DNA of 64,000 bases, taken from positions 124,001-188,000 of the forward strand of contig NZ_JAIEUI010000007.1 in the NCBI RefSeq assembly GCF_022234545.1. Direction: 5' to 3'. A model generated the notes under the pieces. The model was not told where the DNA came from. It was given only the letters and a program-made list of their open reading frames with translations, and searched no databases. Below are positions 26,419-35,729 of this stretch, piece by piece. The translations under genes and the position numbers were made by a program. The DNA is from Paenibacillus piscarius. GTDB lineage: Bacteria > Bacillota > Bacilli > Paenibacillales > Paenibacillaceae. The first letter of the stretch is position 1; each line of letters begins with the position of its first letter.

Positions 26419-27249
26419 TCACCTCCCGAGAGTATCGTAATTATGCGCCGACCGGCGCAAGCCTTCTCCTAAGAGATTGAAGCCCAGTACTGCCAGCAGG
26501 ATTGCCGCTCCAGGGAAGAGCATCAGACGCGGCTCCGTCTGAATATAAGCACGGCTGTCGTTCAGCATCACTCCCCATTCCGGTATAGGCGGCTGGGCGC
26601 CCAGACCAAGAAAGGACAACCCCGCAATCGAGAGCATTATCGTCCCCACCTCCATAGACGCCAGGACGAGAATCGGGTGGGCTGCAAGCGGCAGGATATG
26701 CCTCAGCACAATTTGCAGATGCGTAGTGCCCGACGCTTTGGCAGCGGCAATATATCCGCCTTCCTTGATCTGAAGCACCACACTGCGGATCACTCGGGCA
26801 TATCCCGTCCACCAGACGGCTGCAAATGCGATCAGCAGATTCTTCATACTGGGGCCCAACATGGCTGTGATCGCGAGCGATAGAATTAAGCTGGGAAAAG
26901 CAAGCAGGATGTCGATGATCCGCATAATCAGGTGATCAATTTTGCCGCCGGCGTAACCAGCCAGCAAGCCTACAGGGATGCTAATGGCAAAAACAACAGT
27001 CAAGATGACAAACGAATAGTACAAGGTAGTTCTTGTCCCATAGATTAAGCGGGACAGGACACAGCGTCCCAGATGGTCCGTACCAAGCGGATAGTGCCAG
27101 GAAGGCGAGCTCAGCTTATGCTCCAGGTGAATCTGCAGCGGGTCGGAGGGGGCGAGCCATGGGGCAAGGAGTCCCGCGCCAATGAATACAAGGATAATCC
27201 CCGCCCCCAGCCTCGCTCCGTTATTTTTGAATAAGCTAATTCGAAACAT
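26419..27249 (-). CDS. ABC importer permease (OppC/NikC type)
   Basis: 276 residues with about six membrane segments. The N-terminal OppC motif is LLAPWLAPSDPLQIHLEHKL, followed by HYPLGTDHLGRCVLSRLIYG. The ATPase-contact loop is GGYIAAAKASGTTHLQIVLRHILP. It forms the channel with the NikB-type permease. The stop overlaps the next gene's possible GTG start. It lies 24 bases after the first permease gene. Confidence 0.92.
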   Translation of the reverse strand: MFRISLFKNNGARLGAGIILVFIGAGLLAPWLAPSDPLQIHLEHKLSSPSWHYPLGTDHLGRCVLSRLIYGTRTTLYYSFVILTVVFAISIPVGLLAGYAGGKIDHLIMRIIDILLAFPSLILSLAITAMLGPSMKNLLIAFAAVWWTGYARVIRSVVLQIKEGGYIAAAKASGTTHLQIVLRHILPLAAHPILVLASMEVGTIMLSIAGLSFLGLGAQPPIPEWGVMLNDSRAYIQTEPRLMLFPGAAILLAVLGFNLLGEGLRRSAHNYDTLGR

Positions 27250-27273
27250 AAACCTTTGCTCCTTATTACAGCT

Positions 27274-28218
27274 TTAGCGCAGCCTGATTCGCGGGTCCAG
27301 CATCAGCTGCAGCGAATCTGCTGCCAGATTCACCAGGACAACGACAACAGCCATCCCTAATACATAACCTTGAATGACAATATAGTCTTTGGCAAAAATC
27401 GCCTCAATCACATACTTCCCGATTCCCGGCCAGGAAAATATCGTCTCTACGATCACAGAACCGCCGAGCAGCCCTGCTATGTTCACCCCAAGGAGGGTAA
27501 GACTCGGAAGAAGTGCATTGCGAAGCGCATGTATGGTAATGATTCTCCATTCCTGCAGTCCCTTGGCCCTTGCCGCTCTGATGTAGAGCGTACCCAGAAC
27601 CTCCAGCAGACTGGAACGAATCAGACGGATATACACCCCCGCCATACCAAATCCGAGTGTGAATGCAGGCAGAATCACACTGGAGATCCCATCCATTCCC
27701 GTTACAGGAAACAATCCCATCTTCACTGAACCATAATAAATCAGGAGCAGACCCAGCCAGTAGCCTGGCATTGACACGCTAAGCAGTGCACATCCCCTGC
27801 CCAGCCGGTCCAACCATCTCCCCGGATACAGAGCAGAGCCTACACCCAGAGGCAAGGCTATAAGAATAGCGGCCAACAGAGAACAGCCGCCTAACAGCGC
27901 AGTAGCCGGGAAACGGCTCATCAGCTCTGTGAATACGGGACGGTTGCTGCTGTAAGAGATACCCAGATCGAGATGGAGCACCCGGTTCAACCAATGCAAA
28001 TACTGCATATATACAGGACCATCCAAACCAAGGGCCTGTCTGGTCGCCTCAATGGCTTCATATGTAGGCTTAATACCGTCAGCACGCAGCATAATCTCTG
28101 CAGGATCACCCGGGGTTAAGTGCATCAGCGCGAAGGTTATGACTGAGATGCCCAGCAGCACTGGAATGAGCTGCAATAAGCGTTGCAACAAAGTTCGTAT
28201 TATGGCATTCAACTCCAC
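27274..28218 (-). CDS. ABC importer permease (OppB/NikB type), first gene of Zur-controlled operon
   Basis: 314 residues with six membrane segments. The start is GTG at 28218, chosen because the protein then begins as the family does (LQRLLQLIPVLLGISVITF). Family motifs: HLTPGDPAEIML, LGLDGPVYMQYLHWL, YIRAARAKGLQEWRIITIHALRN (ATPase contact). No good ribosome site is visible, and the untranslated leader is only about 16 bases because the promoter -10 lies inside the Zur box. It is first in the order permease, permease, ATPase, ATPase, binding protein, methyltransferase. Confidence 0.9.
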   Translation of the reverse strand: MELNAIIRTLLQRLLQLIPVLLGISVITFALMHLTPGDPAEIMLRADGIKPTYEAIEATRQALGLDGPVYMQYLHWLNRVLHLDLGISYSSNRPVFTELMSRFPATALLGGCSLLAAILIALPLGVGSALYPGRWLDRLGRGCALLSVSMPGYWLGLLLIYYGSVKMGLFPVTGMDGISSVILPAFTLGFGMAGVYIRLIRSSLLEVLGTLYIRAARAKGLQEWRIITIHALRNALLPSLTLLGVNIAGLLGGSVIVETIFSWPGIGKYVIEAIFAKDYIVIQGYVLGMAVVVVLVNLAADSLQLMLDPRIRLR

Positions 28219-28223
28219 TTAAT

Positions 28224-28244
28224 TAATCGTAATTATTACGATTA
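28224..28244 (-). promoter_or_regulatory. Zur box overlapping an extended -10 promoter
   Basis: ATCGTAATTATTACGAT at 28226-28242 is a perfect 7-1-7 palindrome (21 bp in all, 28224-28244) and contains TCGTAATNATTACGA, the B. subtilis Zur consensus as I know it. It differs from Fur (TGATAATNATTATCA) and PerR (TTATAATNATTATAA) boxes at the key positions. On the minus strand the -10 TATAAT (28246-28241), with an upstream TG, overlaps the box, so Zn-loaded Zur would block transcription of the ABC operon. Confidence 0.88.
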
Positions 28245-28303
28245 TAACATAAAAATTTAAAATTAGAAGTGTTAATGAAAAATAGTATGCTGCCGCCAAA
28301 TGC

Positions 28304-28331
28304 AAAAAGCAGCCCCCTTAAGGAGACCGCT
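28304..28331 (-). terminator. Terminator of the aldo/keto reductase gene
   Basis: On the minus strand AGCGGTCTCC and GGGGGCTGCT pair around a TTAA loop (with G-T pairs), followed by TTTTTGC. Confidence 0.65.
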
Positions 28332-28359
28332 CTTTGTATTCAAGGCATATAAAACCAGC

Positions 28360-29199
28360 TCAGAAGTTGAAATTATCCGGGTCCGGGCCGAAGCGGCGGT
28401 TCTGGTTCAGATTCTCAATGGCCTTGACGTCCTCGTCACTTAACGTGAAGTCGAAGAATCCGGCGTTCTCGATGATCCGCTCCTTATGGACCGACTTCGG
28501 AATCGTAATGACGCCCTGCTGCAGATCCCAGCGCAGGACAATCTGCGCTGGCGTCTTGCCATACCGCTCCGCCAGCTCCTTCAGCAGCGGCAGATCTAGA
28601 TTACCCTGCATCAGCGGGCTCCAGGCTTCGAGCTGGATGTCGTGCTCCTGCGTGTATTTCAGCAGCTCGCGCTGGGTCAGCAGCGGGTGAAATTCCACCT
28701 GGTCCACTACCGGCACTACACCGCTATCCTCAATGATATCCTGCAGATGATGAATCTGAAAGTTGCTGACGCCGATCGATTTGACCAGGCCTTCCTTTTG
28801 CAGATGGATCAGCGCTCTCCAGGTTTCTTTATATTTGCCGGCCACCGGCCAGTGAATCAGGTACAGATCGACCTGCTCCAGACCCAGCTTCTTGCGGCTT
28901 AATTCAAAAGCCTTCAAGGTGGACTCATAGCCCTGATCCGGATTGCGGACCTTCGTGGTAATGAACAGCTCTTCCCGGGGTACTCCGCATTCACGGATGG
29001 CTTGTCCCACGCCCTCTTCATTGTTGTAGCCGGCGGCCGTATCAATGCTGCGGTATCCGGTCTCCACTGCCGACTTCACGGCCGAGATCACCTCATCGCC
29101 GTCCTTGGCCTGCCAGACCCCCAGCCCCAGCCACGGCATCGTCACGCCGTCGTTCAAGGTTGGGCCGCCTGTAAATGGTGCGTTCCATTGACTCATCAT
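28360..29199 (-). CDS. Aldo/keto reductase
   Basis: 279 residues from ATG 29199 (preceded by GGAGGG, 8 bases). Catalytic tetrad context is visible: SIDTAAGYNNEEGVG (Asp and Tyr), TTKVRNPDQGYESTLKAFE (Lys) and LIHWPVAGKYKETW (His). The NADPH-binding end has VITIPKSVHKERIIENA. It belongs to the AKR5-like YvgN/YtbE group (2,5-diketo-gluconate reductase type), which reduces methylglyoxal and other aldehydes. Single gene with its own terminator. Confidence 0.93.
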   Translation of the reverse strand: MMSQWNAPFTGGPTLNDGVTMPWLGLGVWQAKDGDEVISAVKSAVETGYRSIDTAAGYNNEEGVGQAIRECGVPREELFITTKVRNPDQGYESTLKAFELSRKKLGLEQVDLYLIHWPVAGKYKETWRALIHLQKEGLVKSIGVSNFQIHHLQDIIEDSGVVPVVDQVEFHPLLTQRELLKYTQEHDIQLEAWSPLMQGNLDLPLLKELAERYGKTPAQIVLRWDLQQGVITIPKSVHKERIIENAGFFDFTLSDEDVKAIENLNQNRRFGPDPDNFNF

Positions 29200-29355
29200 A
29201 TGTTTGCCCTCCAAGCCTTATTGTGTTGAGTTCATCACATGCTTCCTTAACCTTATTACCGTATGTATAATCAGCCAAATGCAGAATCCATATACCAGAT
29301 TGCACATCAAAAATGGAGTACAGCCCCTCTTCAGGCTCCACTCCATCTCCACCGC

Positions 29356-29814
29356 TTATTTCTTGTCAATCAGCTTGAAATCGTCGAAGTGGAACTCCGG
29401 CGATACGATGCAGGAGACCAGCGCCGGTTCTTCACCGAGCGGGCGGGCCGCCTGCCATACGCCGGGAGGAATGACCACCTGCGGCTGCTGGCCTGCAGCA
29501 ATATCCAGACCCAGGATCACCTCAGTGACATTCTCCGGTTCGGCACCGCTGCCTCCCAGGCTGAGCACAATCGGGCTTCCGGAATGATACAGCCAGATTT
29601 CGGACGACACAACCGTGTGCCAATCTGAGGTCTCGTCTGCATGGAGCAGGAAATAAATCGACGAAGCTGAGGCCCGCGGCCCCGAATAGGCTGCGCCCAG
29701 AGTCTCCTGCGGAATCTCAAAGGGAGCGTTCCACAGCCTCTTGTACCATCCGCCTTCCACATGAGGCTGCAGCCCCAGCATGTCTACGAGCGGGGAAATT
29801 TCTTTTTGCGTCAC
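29356..29814 (-). CDS. Cupin-fold protein of the DUF985 (Cupin_5) family
   Basis: 152 residues. The family hallmarks are LGLQPHVEGGWYKRLW, SSIYFLLHADETSDWHTVVSSEIWLYHSG and VVIPPGVWQAARPLGEEPALVSCIVSPEF, which form a small beta-barrel with a HxxxxxxE/H metal-site pattern. Biochemical activity is not established for most members. It is upstream of the aldo/keto reductase on the same strand, about 150 bases away. Confidence 0.88.
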   Translation of the reverse strand: MTQKEISPLVDMLGLQPHVEGGWYKRLWNAPFEIPQETLGAAYSGPRASASSIYFLLHADETSDWHTVVSSEIWLYHSGSPIVLSLGGSGAEPENVTEVILGLDIAAGQQPQVVIPPGVWQAARPLGEEPALVSCIVSPEFHFDDFKLIDKK

Positions 29815-29958
29815 GGTATCTTCTCCTTCAGGTTCTGCACGGCGGCAAAACAGTCTACATAAGCAAAGGCTTAAGAGGCAGCGATTGCCTTCTAAGCCTT
29901 GTCATGATTGTGCTATTAACTCTAACGGATAAAGCAGCAATTGTAAATTGCCGTCTCC

Positions 29959-30894
29959 TTACTTGCCGTCCTTGCCGGCCTTGAACACTTCGGATATCGC
30001 TCCCAGACTGCCCAGCGTCTCAACCGCACTGGTCGGCAGGAATACCTTGTTCGCAGGTCCCTTGGAGATATCGGTCAAGGCTTCAAAGGACTGGTATGCC
30101 AGCACCCGCTCATCCAATCCGGCAGAGGCAATCATGGCAATCCGGCTCTTCTCGGCTTCTGCAACCGCCTCGATCGCCTTGGCCTGCCCCAGCGCCTCCA
30201 GCTCCTGTGCCTGACGCTGACCTTCCGCCTGACGGATACGCGCTTCCTTATCCCCTTCAGCCTTCAGGATCTTACTCTGCTTATCCCCTTCTGCACGCAG
30301 GATCATATCCTGCTTGGCGGCTTCCGCCTCCAGGACAATCGCACGCTTGCTGCGCTCGGCCTTCATCTGTTTGTCCATGGCTTCCTGGATATCGAGCGGC
30401 GGCTTGATGTCGATGACTTCAACGCGCTCAATACGCACGCCCCATTTCTCCGTCGCTTCATCCAGAGCGAGACGGATGTCGGAAGAGATCTTTTCACGGC
30501 CGGACAAGGTCTCATCCAGCTCCAGCTTACCGATAATCTGACGCATGGTGGCTGTGGAGATATTCCGCACCCCATACACATAATCGGAGATGCCATATGT
30601 TGCTTCTTCCGGGCCAACGACCTGATAGAAGATAATCGTGTCGATCTGAACCTGCACGTTATCCTTCGTAATTACGGTCTGCGGCGGTACATTCGCCTGT
30701 TGAATCCGCAGGTCATGATAGACCCGGATCTGATCAATTACCGGAATCAGAATGTTCAGACCTGGTGTGAGCAGACGGTTGAATTTACCCAGACGCTCCA
30801 CAACGCCTACTCTTTGCTGCGGGACAATCTTGATCGTCATTGCGATAAATACTACGACGACGACAATAATAATTCCGATAATCACCAATTCCAT
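29959..30894 (-). CDS. SPFH/stomatin-like membrane protein (QmcA type)
   Basis: The start at ATG 30894 was chosen because it shares its first base with the stop of the NfeD gene (TAATG), with a G-rich site GGGGGG upstream. 311 residues: an N-terminal membrane anchor (ELVIIGIIIVVVVVFIAM), then the SPFH/Band 7 domain (VPQQRVGVVERLGKFNRLLTPGL; DNVQVQIDTIIFYQV) and a long charged coiled coil (about 190-260, AEGDKQSKILKAEGDKEAR). Proteins of this type form membrane-microdomain scaffolds and are classically coupled with NfeD, as here. Confidence 0.93.
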   Translation of the reverse strand: MELVIIGIIIVVVVVFIAMTIKIVPQQRVGVVERLGKFNRLLTPGLNILIPVIDQIRVYHDLRIQQANVPPQTVITKDNVQVQIDTIIFYQVVGPEEATYGISDYVYGVRNISTATMRQIIGKLELDETLSGREKISSDIRLALDEATEKWGVRIERVEVIDIKPPLDIQEAMDKQMKAERSKRAIVLEAEAAKQDMILRAEGDKQSKILKAEGDKEARIRQAEGQRQAQELEALGQAKAIEAVAEAEKSRIAMIASAGLDERVLAYQSFEALTDISKGPANKVFLPTSAVETLGSLGAISEVFKAGKDGK

Positions 30895-31328
30895 TAGTAC
30901 ATATCCCCCCATCGTTCTACTTCAATAATAGTTGTGCCTCTTCTTACCACAATTACTTGCTGACCCTTGCCAAGCGCCACTGTAGAGGTTGCACTCCATG
31001 TATCGCCGCCTACCTTGACCTGCCCGTAACGGCCAGGCTCAATCGGTTCGGTCACCAGACCCTGCCGCCCGATAATCTCGGTCCCGGTATCCTTGAAGCC
31101 CCGTGAATGGCGCAGACGCTCCGACAGAGGCTTGGTGAAGAACGTCAGGACCAGGGCTAACAGCGAACCCGCTATGACCTGGAGCAGCCATGCATCCGGA
31201 AGCACAAGCGCGACCACTCCGGCTGCCAGGGCTCCCAGGCTAAGCCATAACAAATAGAATGTAAACGTAAACATCTCTACAACAAACAAGACGCCAGCGG
31301 CAATTAACCATAATACCCACATACTCAT
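30894..31328 (-). CDS. NfeD-like membrane protein
   Basis: About 144 residues if the ATG at 31328 is used (AAGGTGG stands nine bases before it); an in-frame GTG at 31343 is possible. Three to four membrane segments (MWVLWLIAAGVLFVVEMFTF; LWLSLGALAAGVVALVL) are followed by a C-terminal OB-fold (GTEIIGRQGLVTEPIEPGRYGQVKVGG), as in the short NfeD1b class. It is translationally coupled to the downstream SPFH gene. The pair is a common conserved unit. Confidence 0.9.
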   Translation of the reverse strand: MSMWVLWLIAAGVLFVVEMFTFTFYLLWLSLGALAAGVVALVLPDAWLLQVIAGSLLALVLTFFTKPLSERLRHSRGFKDTGTEIIGRQGLVTEPIEPGRYGQVKVGGDTWSATSTVALGKGQQVIVVRRGTTIIEVERWGDMY

Positions 31329-31571
31329 CGGTGAACCCACCACCTTCCGCTATATACTACTATAACGAAATATTCGGCTTCACGTTTCATAAATATTTTC
31401 GGGAAGCAACTGCCCGCCTCTACATTATATTTCAGCAGGAGGCCGCTTATTCAAGCCGTGATATTTCTGCAGAGTGAAACAGGGTCAACTGTGGACCAGA
31501 TATCTATATTTAACCACAAACAGCTCCCGGCGAAGCGGAAAGTCTCCTCATTCTGTGAAACAAGACACGTC
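31329..31571. other. Intergenic region between nfeD and the chitinase gene
   Basis: AT-rich stretch without a supported gene. It contains the upstream region of the nfeD-SPFH pair. I see no clear promoter hexamers or operators. Confidence 0.5.
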
Positions 31572-31600
31572 AAAACGGCGCCTTCCCCGGGAAGGCACCG
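31572..31600 (-). terminator. Terminator of the chitinase gene
   Basis: On the minus strand CGGTGCCTTCCC / GGGAAGGCGCCG forms a GC-rich stem followed by TTTTGACG. Confidence 0.75.
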
Positions 31601-31660
31601 CTTCAGTGTAATGGAGTGACTTAAAGATTACTTGCCGCAGACTGCTGTACGTCGCCTGCT

Positions 31661-33580
31661 CTAATTCAGCTTCCAGAGTGCAGGGGTGACCGCAGGCTCC
31701 CACCCGGCCAGCGCGGTGTGGGCCTGCAGGCAGGTGTACGATTTGCCGCTGTAAGTGACCACATTGCCGGCGCTATAGGCGGTTCCCGCTGTCCAGGCGG
31801 CTGCGCCAGGTGTAGCGGACGGAGCTGGCGTTACCGCTGGTGTATTCGTAGGCTGCACTGTCGGCGATGCAGTCGGGGAAGGGGTTACGGTCGGCTGCGG
31901 TGTTGCATTGCCGCAGGTGCCGGTGACCCGCCATACCCCGAAGGCGCCGCTGAGATCCGGCCGGTCCCCTTGCGTCCACCACTGGGCCTGATAGATTAGC
32001 CCGCCGTAGGAGACCTGCTGGCCTTGTGTATAAACCGCAGTTGAACTCCACGCGCCAACCGTGCATTGCCCCGGTGTCGCGGTCGGCGTCGCAGTAGCGG
32101 TTGGTGTGGCCGATGGTTTCACCGTCGGAGTCGGTGTGGCTGTCGTACCCGGTGTGGCCGACGGCTTCACCGTTGGTGTTGGCGTGGCTGTCGCGCTCGG
32201 CACCGGTGTCGGTGTCGGCGTTACCACTCCGCCGCTCAGCTCGGCGCTGAGCTTGGTCTGCAGAGTTTTGTTGCGGTCGCCGCTGGTCTCCCAGAACATA
32301 GCCCCGGCCAGGCCCTTGCTCTTAAGATAGCTGGCCTTGTGGCCGATGGATTCGGCATCGTCATAGCTGATAAAGGTCTGATTGGAAGCATTATAGAGGT
32401 AAGGCACTTTGGACGTGTTGTTCCAGTAGCGGGTGTAGCCGTTCTTATTAATGTAATTGGCTTCCAGATCACTGAAGTCATAGTTGCCCTTCTCCCAGGT
32501 TCCGGTCTGGGAGATGCCGGCGGACACCTGATACTGTCCGTTACCCGCAGCGGGCGCACCTCCCCAGCCCCGGCCGTAGAACGGCATTCCCAGTACCAGC
32601 TTGCTTGCCGGTACACCTGCACTGAGATAGCTGGTGACCGCTTTGTCGACATTATAATTCGCCGGCTCGGTCAGCCCGGATGAAGCAGCGGCCGGGTCAT
32701 AATACAGCGGCGCATTGTGGCCGGTAGTAGGATTCCAGCTGCCGTTGAAGTCATAGGTCATAATGTTGATCCAGTCCACCACGGACGCGATTCCGCTAAG
32801 ATTATTATTCTGGATGTAGGTAGGGCCTGCACCGGAGGCGATGGTCAGCAGATACGTTCTGCCATCGGCTGCACCGGCTGCGTTCAGCTTCTCGCGGATC
32901 TTCTGGAGCAGCAGGACATAGTTCTGCTTATCCTCAGGGCGGTAGCTGTTGCCTGCAAGTCCTCCGCTGACCGGATACTCCCAGTCCAGATCGACGCCGT
33001 CCATCTTATATTTGCGGATGAAATCCACGGAGGAATTCGCGAACACCTCGCGGGTTGCTGCGGTCGCAGCCACATCCGAGAAGCGGTTCGACCAGGTCCA
33101 GCCTCCGACGGAGATCATCGTCTTCAGATTCGGATTCTTCTCCTTCAGCTTCCAGAGCTGCTTCAGATTCCCCTTGATGGGATCATCCCACTTGTCATCC
33201 CCGAAGCTTTTCTGGGCATCGATCCACGGATCGCCCAGCACAACGGTGCCGTTCGGAACGCTGATCGCCTGTCCCTGCTCATTCTGGCAGGACCAGGTGA
33301 CCGGATTCGGCCCGGTCGGGTCCGGGTTGCCGTGGATGCCGTTCCAGCAAATATCGGCGAAGGCGTAGTTGATGACATTCATTTTGCTGGTATCGATATC
33401 CGATACATTATAAGCCCGCCCGTAAGCGGCCCATGAGGCATAATAACCGACAATCTTGTAATCGCCTGCTGCATTAGCCGTCTTGCCGTTTGGACCAACC
33501 GCCGATATCAGTGTAAGGATCAGGACCGCCGCCAAGCCAAGCACAAAGGATTTACGGAATTTGCTTGTCATAAAAGCCAT
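31661..33580 (-). CDS. Secreted GH18 chitinase with two C-terminal chitin-binding modules
   Basis: 639 residues with GGGGAGG before the ATG. A signal peptide covers about residues 1-37 (to TANAAG). The GH18 domain (about 40-430) has the catalytic DxxDxDxE motif in DGVDLDWEYP (Glu at about 199), plus SVGGWTWS and MTYDFNGSW. A Thr/Pro linker (TPTPTPVPSATATPTPT, several tandem copies) leads to two CBM5/12-like modules: AWSSTAVYTQGQQVSYGGLI...WW and AWTAGTAYSAGNVVTYSGKS...W, separated by a second Pro/Thr linker. It degrades chitin outside the cell. Single gene. Confidence 0.95.
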   Translation of the reverse strand: MAFMTSKFRKSFVLGLAAVLILTLISAVGPNGKTANAAGDYKIVGYYASWAAYGRAYNVSDIDTSKMNVINYAFADICWNGIHGNPDPTGPNPVTWSCQNEQGQAISVPNGTVVLGDPWIDAQKSFGDDKWDDPIKGNLKQLWKLKEKNPNLKTMISVGGWTWSNRFSDVAATAATREVFANSSVDFIRKYKMDGVDLDWEYPVSGGLAGNSYRPEDKQNYVLLLQKIREKLNAAGAADGRTYLLTIASGAGPTYIQNNNLSGIASVVDWINIMTYDFNGSWNPTTGHNAPLYYDPAAASSGLTEPANYNVDKAVTSYLSAGVPASKLVLGMPFYGRGWGGAPAAGNGQYQVSAGISQTGTWEKGNYDFSDLEANYINKNGYTRYWNNTSKVPYLYNASNQTFISYDDAESIGHKASYLKSKGLAGAMFWETSGDRNKTLQTKLSAELSGGVVTPTPTPVPSATATPTPTVKPSATPGTTATPTPTVKPSATPTATATPTATPGQCTVGAWSSTAVYTQGQQVSYGGLIYQAQWWTQGDRPDLSGAFGVWRVTGTCGNATPQPTVTPSPTASPTVQPTNTPAVTPAPSATPGAAAWTAGTAYSAGNVVTYSGKSYTCLQAHTALAGWEPAVTPALWKLN

Positions 33581-34087
33581 TCGTATATTACCTCCCCGGT
33601 TCTATGCGTAACCTGCAAATCTGCTTCTTGCGCATGTGCTCTGCCGTTGCCCCCTCATGGGGATGAAGCGCTCACCTCCCGGACCGGATTGACCCCACCC
33701 TGTGAAACTATGAAATTGACAAAGACTTGATAATAGAATGACAACAAACCAATAACGCAGCGCAAACGGCACACGGACAGACTATTGCCCCGCTGCAAAC
33801 CTGTTTCGAATATATAACCTGCAGTTGCTTATGGATGGATAACTTGTGCTGATGCCAGTGCTGGTGCAGTAAGTTTTGCAGAATTCTGTTAAGCCGCCTG
33901 TGTCATGCAAAACTTGCGGAAGGTATTCATTAGTGGATGGATGCGGATGGTGCGAAGGGGTGAAGTCAACTCTAATTCTCATACAAAGGCTGCGGATTTA
34001 CTAGGGGGAGATTTCCATAATCAGGGGATAATATTATCTTGTGCAGTCATAATGTAATGTGATATCCCCCTGAAAGCCCCTTCACAA
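33581..34087. other. About 500-bp non-coding region upstream of the chitinase gene
   Basis: No convincing coding frame, RNA gene or repeat. Short similar words such as GGATGGAT occur at about 33832 and 33931. It should contain the chitinase promoter and any regulator sites, but I cannot assign hexamers with confidence. Confidence 0.45.
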
Positions 34088-34090
34088 TGC

Positions 34091-34126
34091 AAAAAAAAGA
34101 GGATGCCGCAAATTCAGGCATCCTCT
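34091..34126 (-). terminator. Terminator of the gerM-rph-rdgB genes
   Basis: AGAGGATGCC and GGCATCCTCT form a perfect 10-bp stem; on the minus strand it is followed by TTTTTTTT. Confidence 0.92.
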
Positions 34127-34147
34127 GGTTCTATATCCCCTATGCAA

Positions 34148-34789
34148 CTAGGCGTCTCCACCCTGTGCAGCTGCCAGCTTCTCGGTCAGCAGGCGGAGCG
34201 CCGCTCCACGGTGGCTGATCATCTGCTTCTCCTCCAGTGTCAGCTCGGCCATCGTCTTCTCATACTCCGGGAGATAGAACAGCGGGTCATAACCGAAGCC
34301 GGCCCCGCCCGCAGGCTCCGAGGTAATCCAGCCTTCAACCGTCCCCTCCGCCGTCCACTCGCGGCCGTCGTCCGGGTCATACAGCGACAGGGCACAGACG
34401 AAGCGGGCGGGACTCAGCAGCGGCTGGTCCGTATCCTCACCCTGCTTCAGCCGCTCCAGCTCGCTGAGCAGCTTCAGGTTATTCGCTTCATCATCCGCAG
34501 CCTCCCCGGCATAGCGGGCCGAATACACCCCCGGCCTTCCGTCCAGCGCCTCCACGCACAGGCCGGAATCATCGGCAAGCACCGGCAGTCCGAGGGCGTC
34601 GCCTACAGCACGGGATTTTTTGAAGGCATTCTCGGCAAAGGTGGCTCCGTCCTCAACCACATCCGGGAGCCCGGGGTAGTCGAACATGCTCTTAACTGTT
34701 AGCCCCAGCGGAGCAAAAGCATGCTGAAATTCCCGCACCTTCCCTTTGTTCTTCGTCGCAACAATCAGAATACCGCTGCCGGACTTCAT
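34148..34789 (-). CDS. rdgB: XTP/dITP diphosphatase (RdgB/HAM1)
   Basis: 213 residues. ILIVATKNKGKVREFQHAF is the N-terminal substrate loop of the HAM1 family, followed by PDVVEDGATFAENAFKKSRA and VLADDSGLCVEALDGRPGVYSARYAGE (metal and purine binding). It removes non-canonical purine nucleotides from the pool. It starts one base after the rph stop; rph-rdgB order is the same as rph-ysnA in B. subtilis. Confidence 0.96.
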   Translation of the reverse strand: MKSGSGILIVATKNKGKVREFQHAFAPLGLTVKSMFDYPGLPDVVEDGATFAENAFKKSRAVGDALGLPVLADDSGLCVEALDGRPGVYSARYAGEAADDEANNLKLLSELERLKQGEDTDQPLLSPARFVCALSLYDPDDGREWTAEGTVEGWITSEPAGGAGFGYDPLFYLPEYEKTMAELTLEEKQMISHRGAALRLLTEKLAAAQGGDA

Positions 34790-34790
34790 C

Positions 34791-35549
34791 CTACACCTCC
34801 TGGCCGGTTAGGCCGGAAGGGATTTTGAGCGCAATGGGTCCGAGAACTTCCTTCTGTACTGCGATCAGCTCATGAATCCCTTTCTCGCCGAGACCCAGCA
34901 GCTCGTCCAGCTCCTGGCGGGTGAACGGACGTTCCTCTCCGGTTCCCTGCAGCTCCACCAGCGCTCCGTTGCCTGTCATAACCACGTTCATATCGACCTT
35001 CGCCTTGGAATCCTCTTCATAATTGAGATCAAGCAGTGTCTTGTCCCCGACGACACCCACACTAATCGCTGCAAGATAGTCTGTAATCGGGAACACAGTC
35101 AGCTTATTCTGGAGTGCCAGCTTGTTCATCGCAAAGGCCATGGCGACAAAAGCGCCTGTAATCGAAGCCGTCCGCGTCCCGCCGTCCGCCTGGATGACGT
35201 CACAGTCCAGCGTAATGCTGCGCTCACCGAGCGCCTGCAGATTCACGACCGAACGCAGAGCCCGTCCGATCAGACGCTGGATCTCCATGGTCCGGCCGGT
35301 CAGCTTGCCGCGCGCCGCTTCCCGCTGGTTGCGGGTCTGGGTCGCCCGGGGCAGCATTGAATATTCGGCGGTGACCCAGCCTTTGCCCTGTCCTTTCAGG
35401 AACGGCGGCACCTTCTCCTCCACAGTTGCTGTGCAGATGACCTTGGTATCTCCCATCTCAATAAGGACGGAGCCCTCTGCATATTTGTTGGTCTGTGTGG
35501 TTATCGTCAGCGGCCGAAGCTGGTCTTCGTTGCGTCCGTTTGATCTCAT
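34791..35549 (-). CDS. rph: Ribonuclease PH
   Basis: 252 residues with family motifs [54 protein letters not shown] and [17 protein letters not shown], then [20 protein letters not shown]. It trims tRNA 3' ends by phosphorolysis. It is in one transcription unit with rdgB and probably gerM, which lies about 180 bases upstream. Confidence 0.97.
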   Translation of the reverse strand: MRSNGRNEDQLRPLTITTQTNKYAEGSVLIEMGDTKVICTATVEEKVPPFLKGQGKGWVTAEYSMLPRATQTRNQREAARGKLTGRTMEIQRLIGRALRSVVNLQALGERSITLDCDVIQADGGTRTASITGAFVAMAFAMNKLALQNKLTVFPITDYLAAISVGVVGDKTLLDLNYEEDSKAKVDMNVVMTGNGALVELQGTGEERPFTRQELDELLGLGEKGIHELIAVQKEVLGPIALKIPSGLTGQEV

Positions 35550-35729
35550 CTTGTCTGCCTCCTACATTGTATAGCGCGGGTATACGCAGAAGCGGGTGCC
35601 GCCCTCCAAGTAAAGAAGAGAACGGCACCGCAGCTCCTGACACGCTATTCGGATAAATAATACTTTATTCTATCAAAGAGTAGGCAATAAAGCATCTTTT
35701 TAAACCCAGGGGCGAATGATTCTTCCCCT

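Noticed and set aside
22339..28218. Plain oligopeptide or nickel transporter naming (opp/nik)
   Set aside because: Sequence fits the superfamily but does not decide the substrate; the Zur box argues against a simple peptide or nickel role, so no gene symbols were given.
28224..28244. Fur or PerR box instead of Zur
   Set aside because: The half-site TCGTAAT has the C-G pair specific to Zur; Fur would need TGATAAT and PerR TTATAAT.
29093..29341. An 82-codon frame overlapping the aldo/keto reductase start
   Set aside because: Most of it is in another frame of the reductase gene; the rest has no ribosome site. It may include a short decayed segment, but this cannot be supported.
33782..33982. 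A 66-codon frame upstream of the chitinase gene
   Set aside because: No ribosome site and no domain; it lies in the likely promoter region.
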